A stretch of DNA of 12,828 nucleotides from Paraglomus occultum. Its lineage: Eukaryota > Glomeromycota > Glomeromycetes > Paraglomerales > Paraglomeraceae. Under the pieces are notes generated by a model that saw nothing but the letters and a program-made list of their open reading frames with translations, did not search any database and was not told where the DNA came from. Position numbers and translations under genes: made by a program. The stretch lies in the NCBI GenBank assembly GCA_910592205.1, contig CAJVPJ010001055.1, positions 1 through 12,828 of the forward strand, given 5' to 3'. Positions 8,243-12,828 of the stretch are shown here, in pieces. Each line of letters begins with the position of its first letter. Position 1 is the first letter of the stretch.

Positions 8243-8892
8243 ATGGTCATTTCTAATATTCTCCCAGCGGGCGCATTGCCCAAATGGCTGCTGTTTGTAG
8301 CATCGTTAGCCTTATTTAATACATTTCAGAATTTTTATACCCTTTCTCTTACCAAGCGAGTCTACGATGGTAAGCCCGATGAAGGTATGTGTAAAAGGAT
8401 ATAACAATGTATGAATGAATTTTTATTTAGTTGATTTTCATATGTAGTTACATCGTTGATGGCACGAACTTTTGGGGCCTGGACGTTCTTCGTCTCCATC
8501 GTGAGAGCGTATGCAGCGTATAATTTACACAACAAAATGTATGTACAAAAAAAGTTTAGTACTATCGTTTTTCTGATTGACTCGGTTCGATGTTCAACTG
8601 TGTAAATTTCTCTTTCTCTTTCAGTGTTTATCAGATTGTTATTTGGACGTATGTGGTTGTGATGCTCCATTACACGTCCGAGCTGTATATTTTTAAAACT
8701 GCTAATCACAATCCAGGGTCCCTTAGTCCAGTAACCGTGTCAAGTGAGTCTAATAGTTTCAGTTGTTTCGACTTTTGGACAAAAACTTAACAATTGTTTA
8801 TTACAATCACAGTTATTTCGTTAGTTTGGTTGTCACTACAGTACAACAACTATGTTTCAAAAGCGAAAGACAAAGAAACAAAAGTCTCCTGA
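8243..8892 (+). CDS. ERG28: ERG28, ergosterol biosynthesis ER scaffold (four exons)
   Basis: The exons are 8243-8384, 8448-8538, 8625-8743 and 8813-8892. They join in phase to 143 residues, close to the 148 of yeast Erg28. The introns are 63, 86 and 69 nt, with donors GTATGT, GTATGT and GTGAGT. Family signatures are LPKWLLFVASLALFNTFQNF (12-31), a KRVYDGKPDE loop (38-47), ARTFGAWTF (about 53-61), HYTSELYIFKT, and a final hydrophobic SLVWLSLQYNNY. The four hydrophobic stretches fit a small multi-span ER membrane protein. Erg28 tethers the sterol C-4 demethylase enzymes (Erg25, Erg26, Erg27) and Erg6 in the ER. It has no catalytic residues of its own. The C-terminus is a short, charged, lysine-rich tail. 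ATG 8243 gives the family-like N-terminus. A possible poly(A) signal follows at 8935. It lies head-to-tail behind the ERD1-like gene. Confidence 0.95.
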
Positions 8893-8934
8893 ATTGACAC
8901 TATGAATCTTTGTATTCGATGCAACTCGAACATT

Positions 8935-8940
8935 AATAAA
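8935..8940 (+). terminator. AATAAA polyadenylation signal of ERG28
   Basis: AATAAA begins 43 bases after the ERG28 stop codon, a usual distance for a fungal 3' end. The hexamer can occur by chance in AT-rich DNA. Confidence 0.45.
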
Positions 8941-9172
8941 ACCAGATCGTTAGGGCAGAATTGAATCGCTGACCTTAACAGACTTCTATATCACAACCAG
9001 TACCAAGTAATGGATTTTTAACAATCTGCGAATGTTGGCACTCGTTAAATACTCGACTCCGGAGCTACCACTTTTTATCAACAATGTAATCAAGTGACAT
9101 TCCTTGTTCATGATTTTTCTTCTGAACGCCCATACGTCCGAGAGTCACCATGAAAAATAGTTACATCAATTT

Positions 9173-9400
9173 TTGTATTTACAACAAGGTATACCATGGA
9201 TAAGAGTAGTCAAGTCGGATGATACAAAACTGCATTACTTGGATACGCAGTTAGAGAAAACAGTATACGCCAATTCACGTATACGTATAATAATTCTTTG
9301 TCAGCAGTCAAACCTGTTTAAACCGGTTTCGGTCACTCCCGAATTTTTATTAATTGGATATTTTTGGGGAGGGTGTAGTTGCATAGCAAATGCCGGTTAG
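9173..9400 (+). other. 75-codon open frame, coding status doubtful
   Basis: The frame opens with TTG, not ATG, and ends at TAG 9398-9400. Its first half reads like protein, for example GIPWIRVVKSDDTKLHYLD followed by QLEKTVYA. The second half overlaps the left arm of the 9311/9662 inverted repeat. It may be a decayed exon or chance. No family is recognised. Confidence 0.2.
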
Positions 9401-9677
9401 AGGCAGTTTTGCCGAGCAGTTCTAATTAATATTAACCAGCTGGAAAGGGATTTTACGGAAATTTCAGAATCACATTTCCCGCATTTCATGTGAAATTGTT
9501 AAACTCGTACTAACCGTAACGAGCAAACAAACTACAACTAATTTTTATGTTCCCCAAACTTCAGTTTTGAAGAATTTAACTAATCCAAAAGACTCTATTA
9601 ATTCTTTTTTGTTTACGCTTTATTCTACGAGTAACATTTATCTTTGGCCAAACTATGTCTGCCGGTTTAAACAAGTT
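9311..9677. repeat. inverted repeat pair about 370 bp apart
   Basis: AACCTGTTTAAACCGG at 9311-9326 and CCGGTTTAAACAAGTT at 9662-9677 are reverse complements at 15 of 16 positions. Outer boundaries and a target-site duplication are not obvious. The pair could delimit a small non-autonomous transposon. It could also be coincidental reuse of a palindromic GTTTAAAC core, and a related word occurs near 10778. Confidence 0.4.
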
Positions 9678-9883
9678 TAATCTGTTTAAAACAAGTAACC
9701 AACTCTCTATTCACTACACTTTACTTGAATTCATATCGTATGAGGAAAAATGTTATTAACATAATAATTGATATTTTAACCCGATAAATAACGGGGTCTG
9801 CGAAAAGCAGCAATAAAGTATCCAATTTTTATGGCAAACAATGAACGTATGTTTTGGTTGTATTGATTAAATAAAAAATCACC

Positions 9884-9899
9884 GTACGTACGTACGTAC
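9884..9899. repeat. (GTAC)4 microsatellite
   Basis: Four perfect GTAC units form a 16-bp run. Each unit is its own reverse complement, so the whole run is a perfect palindrome. It is short enough to be an ordinary microsatellite. Confidence 0.8.
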
Positions 9900-10090
9900 A
9901 GTATGTGCTTTTTCTTGTGATGCAAAGAATTGGCGCGGTTTAAAACAATTGAGGCGTACAAATTGCAACTATGCAATTTCGTAGTTGCAGTAAAGATGAG
10001 TTGACGAGAAAAGATGATGATTGCGTTATCTCAGAATTATCGAGTACGGTTAGCGGTATACGAATGCTTTAAATCTGTTAGGAAAATTAG

Positions 10091-10222
10091 TGTGGTGTGA
10101 AACTGTTCCGTTTTAGACTCTTTGTTTGGACAATCATAATCTTTATCGGATATTCTCACACTGTATTTATTGTTGATAAGAATGCATACGACAGTCCTTA
10201 TGTGTCATATTTCATCATCTAA
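10091..10222 (+). pseudogene. possible membrane-protein exon or relic, channel-like
   Basis: After a plausible acceptor (TTAG ending at 10090), one frame is open for 43 codons and stops at TAA 10220. It begins CGVKLFRFRLFVWTIIIFIG and continues with YSHTVFIVDKNAYDSPYVSY. The layout is a basic Arg/Phe-rich start, a hydrophobic helix, a small polar loop and a second hydrophobic patch. It recalls the region before the pore of TRP-like ion-transport proteins, which form large families in early-diverging fungi. The resemblance is an impression from one short segment. A 33-codon ATG frame upstream (9971-10072) does not splice to it in phase. A gene relic or chance are both possible. Confidence 0.22.
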
Positions 10223-11249
10223 CGCGATCATATATAAGTAGCTATACTCTGACAGAGTTCGCTGCTATCTCTTAACAAACTCTCCTCTCTAATGCGCTTA
10301 ACATATTACGCAACAAGACCTTTTTTTCTTTCAACTTATATGACAGAACGACAAGCTAGTCTAATAATAAAGCTTATGAGAAATAACGAATCCTTGTCAT
10401 TTATTGTAACTGCGTTGGTCGTCCTATAGTTGTCCAAAAACTACAACCAAAATAAACGTCGAGTTGCGCGAGCGATCTATTTTACCGAAAAATTAGTAAT
10501 TTATAAATTATGAGAGAAAAAACACAAACAAATAATAACTCATATTAATATTAATATTCACACATATACAGAAAAGGAATAGGGATTTTTTTATACATTG
10601 TTCAAGATCCGTGAGAACCCACGCTGCATACAAAGCAGTTGTCTATTAAATGTACGAAGTCTTACGCTGTCTGTTCGAATTTTTACTACTAAAATGATAA
10701 AAGTCGGTAGTAGGATGTGGGATTAAGAGTAGCAAGAATGGTAGTTGTAGCAAGGAGGATACAGAAGTAACCTTTCCGGGTTTAAACATTAAATGTCCAT
10801 TTTTTTATTACACGAAACTTGTTTCAAAAAACTTTCGTTATGACTTGTCCCTTGGCCTTGACAATAGATACAAGTATTGCTCATTCTTTTGACTTAACAA
10901 AGCACTCGAATCGTTTAATGCGCAGCACATAGTAGTAGTACCAAATCGTAAAAGCAGGCCGCGTGCACATTTTATAATTTAATGCGTTTGTGGGCGAATG
11001 AATATTGAGTAAAGACGTGAATTATTTGACGAATGAGAGAATATTTGACTTTATGAACGCGAGGCTAATACAAAACGTCATTGCGACCAATTCTAGGAAC
11101 CACATGAAACATTGTCGATCTATATCAATATCAATACCATTCATACACACTGTAATGGTCGGCAAAAGAAGTTAGAATATAATCTAATAACTGGGAAAAT
11201 GGGACAATAACAAGGTTAGATGCAAGATCACGAGGCATGAACGGAAATT

Positions 11250-11257
11250 TATAAATA
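11250..11257 (+). promoter_or_regulatory. TATA box of the SDR gene
   Basis: TATAAATA lies 41 bases upstream of the ATG at 11298, which implies a very short 5' leader. The spacing resembles that of the TATA box of the minus-strand gene at 3440. Confidence 0.6.
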
Positions 11258-11297
11258 GTGGTGTGACCAGCAAGTACACGATTTTTGATTTTTAAAA

Positions 11298-12784
11298 ATG
11301 TCATCTCCGAAAGCACGAATCGATCAGATAACTGACCACTTGACCAATGACAGTCGGCCCAGGCTTGACGGACTAGTTTGCATTATTACAGGAGCCGGAT
11401 CTGAAATAGGAATCGGGTACGTAAGCGGGAAAATGGTCAAGTCATGCGTTTTACAAAATATACGGATAATTTTAATCAACCTAAACACAACGTAGTCGGG
11501 CAACCGCATGGGTATTTGCGAAACATGGTAACGGATCATTGCTAAATTACAAGACTTGATTTTATCTCCTTTTTATCGTCGTCTCCTTTCGATGCCTGCT
11601 TCTGACCGTCTCTAACCTTTGATAGGCCCCAAAGCAATCTACGTCACGGATTACCAATACGATCTTCTCCCCTCTCTTGCCAAAGACATTCAAGAAAAAT
11701 ACCCATCCGTTACGGTAATTCCTAAAAAAGTTGACGCGACCAGCGAAGCGGATGTGAGTGGAGTGATCAAAGACGCAATCGATGCATTTGGACGGTTGGA
11801 TGTTTTCTTTGCCAATGCTGGTGAGAGAAACGTAACGACATTCGAGTTTAAATATTAATTACAAAGGTTTTTACTCTCTGATAAATTGTTATTTGTATCG
11901 TAGGATTGGGCAGCGATTCTTCATTCGTTAATGGTGATGCATCTTCTTGTATGAATATCATGAGAGTAAGCATTCATATGTTATGCAATTGAAGCACGAT
12001 TTTATATACAATGATTATATTCTTCCGATTGCCATGTTTTCGTCACAGGTCAATGCGCTAAGGTAATGTAGAGCAGTCAATTATTTAAGAATCTGCTTGA
12101 ATTTATTATCTAAATAACCATCTTTGACTTTTAAAATTCGATAAGCGTCTTTCTCGCCATCAAATTCGCGTCTGAAGCGATGAAAATTACTGGTGGCAAA
12201 GGTGGCAAAGAAGAAGCTTCTGGATCTATAATTGCTACTGCTTCCGGTCTGTATGCAAGAATTGTTTGGGCTCATTATGTGCTACATATGAACGTTTTTG
12301 GTTGTTGTGAATGTGGGTACCCGAATTCGTCCAAGACGGATCGACTGGACCGTTCGACTGTTGGCATGAGAAACCGATTCAGTAACATCAAATATTCATG
12401 TATAAGACATTATCGCAGCTTGTTGACCAAGCATGCGTAGAAACATCCGTTACTCAAACCAATGTCTATCCGATGCTTGCAAAAATTGGTGTTTCGGTTA
12501 CCCCCATACCTGACAATCACACCTCGTGCTCATAATACGGCTTTGGCTAATACCGGTAAACGTTTTCTTCTACTTTAGTGGCCGGAATACGATCCGGTGC
12601 TGGCGGTGCTGATTATTCTGCTTCTAAAGCTGCGTAAGTCAATGTTTGTGCTTGATTTTTTAAAGTATACGACGAGGTGAGAGAGATTTAACTCATCCAT
12701 TCGCATTATAGAGTCGTAAATTTTGTTCAGACCGGTGCGAGTCACTTGACTGGCACAAATATTCGCGTCAATGCTGTTTGCCCT
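11298..12784 (+). CDS. short-chain dehydrogenase/reductase, partial (eight exons, runs off right edge)
   Basis: The exons are 11298-11416, 11496-11527, 11626-11820, 11904-11965, 12049-12062, 12146-12246, 12579-12633 and 12712-12784. They join in phase to 217 residues, with donor GTACGT at 12785 leading off the window. The Rossmann fold is complete so far. It has the cofactor loop TGAGSEIGIG (31-40), Asp59 ending the second strand (which usually favours NAD(H)), NAG at 114-116 and Asn138 in VNALS. The catalytic Ser174, Tyr187 and Lys191 follow (YSASK), with the normal 13-residue Ser-Tyr spacing, and then RVNAVCP. An extra Gly/Lys-rich loop near 156-165 lies between Asn138 and Ser174. The enzyme should be an NAD(P)-dependent oxidoreductase acting on an alcohol or ketone. 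The substrate cannot be told. About 60 C-terminal residues are missing. No signal peptide or membrane segment is seen, so it is probably cytosolic. Exons 2 and 5 are only 32 and 14 nt. Confidence 0.92.
12247..12578 (+). other. long intron 6 of the SDR gene
   Basis: This intron is 332 nt, compared with 78-98 nt for the other six. It has the weak donor GTCTGT and a normal CTACTTTAG acceptor. Splicing here restores the family sequence ATAS-VAGIR exactly, so the boundaries are well supported. A plus-strand frame inside it from the preceding exon is read-through and not coding. It holds no recognisable RNA gene or repeat. Confidence 0.7.
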
Positions 12785-12828
12785 GTACGTATTTTTGTGT
12801 TTTGGCATTACACATTACCAATGGTACA

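Larger units (their letters stand above)
8941..11249. other. 2.3-kb AT-rich spacer with repeats and possible gene relics
   Basis: No complete gene is recognisable. Contents from left to right are: a degenerate tRNA-like stretch at 8945-9010 (minus); an open frame without an ATG at 9173-9400; an inverted repeat, 9311-9326 with 9662-9677; a GTAC array at 9884-9899; a 33-codon ATG frame at 9971-10072; a possible membrane-protein exon at 10091-10222; and a copy of the CATATTAATATTAATAT word at 10541-10557. The remainder is plain AT-rich sequence ending at the SDR promoter. Confidence 0.5.

Noticed and set aside
8362-8709. 115-codon minus-strand frame
   Set aside because: It is antisense to ERG28 exons and introns. 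The plus-strand spliced product is clearly the real gene.
8945-9010. tRNA-like stretch on the minus strand (CTGTTAAGGTCAGCGATTC, then a B-box-like TTCAATTC)
   Set aside because: The T stem pairs at only about 3 of 5 positions and no matching 5' acceptor strand is present. At best it is a tRNA-derived SINE relic, and it may be chance.
9776-9976. 66-codon minus-strand frame
   Set aside because: It crosses the GTAC microsatellite, has no recognisable motif and is probably a chance frame.
9971-10072. 33-codon ATG frame upstream of the channel-like segment
   Set aside because: It was considered as exon 1 of the same gene, but the only good donor inside it (GTATAC) gives the wrong phase.
11131-11539. 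Two minus-strand frames over the SDR promoter and first exons
   Set aside because: They are antisense to a well-supported plus-strand gene and its TATA box.

Overview
The window looks like a piece of AT-rich fungal nuclear genome. It has eukaryotic genes broken by short GT-AG introns (mostly 63-118 nt), TATA boxes shortly upstream of two start codons, and wide AT-rich spacers. Two genes are recognisable at family level as fungal housekeeping genes: an ERD1-like EXS-domain protein and ERG28. The intronless F-box/leucine-rich-repeat gene and the long repeat-bearing spacers would fit an early-diverging lineage such as Mucoromycota or Glomeromycotina. That placement is an inference. No bacterial operon, CRISPR array, prophage or viral gene is visible.

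Layout. Positions 1-101 may hold the last codons of a gene lying to the left; its stop codon sits in a 13-bp inverted repeat. A short open frame of unknown meaning follows at 332-460 (+). An F-box/LRR-like protein lies on the minus strand at 950-1951. A small unrecognised minus-strand gene begins at 3440 behind a TATA box and must be spliced or frameshifted. Positions 3441-5223 are repeat-rich: a 19-bp palindrome, three copies of a GTGCTTATTTTCGGA motif, a 20/21-bp tandem repeat bounded by 25-bp inverted arms, and an inverted pair of TTGCCCGACAA boxes. Positions 5224-5600 look faintly coding on both strands.

The best-supported part comes next. A four-exon ERD1-like gene (6068-7735, 424 aa when spliced) is followed on the same strand by a four-exon ERG28 gene (8243-8892, 143 aa). 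After about 2.4 kb of spacer, which holds a possible channel-like relic and an inverted repeat, comes the 5' part of a classical short-chain dehydrogenase/reductase (SDR) gene. Eight of its exons are visible from 11298 to 12784, one of them only 14 nt long, and the gene runs off the right edge.

Functional links. ERD1 proteins act in the Golgi and early secretory pathway, and ERG28 tethers the sterol C-4 demethylation complex in the endoplasmic reticulum, so the pair shares an endomembrane theme. Nothing in the sequence shows that they are co-regulated. I see no clear undescribed system. The most useful leads are the unrecognised TATA-driven minus-strand gene, the dispersed 26-nt repeat family, the foldback minisatellite and the microexon in the SDR gene.
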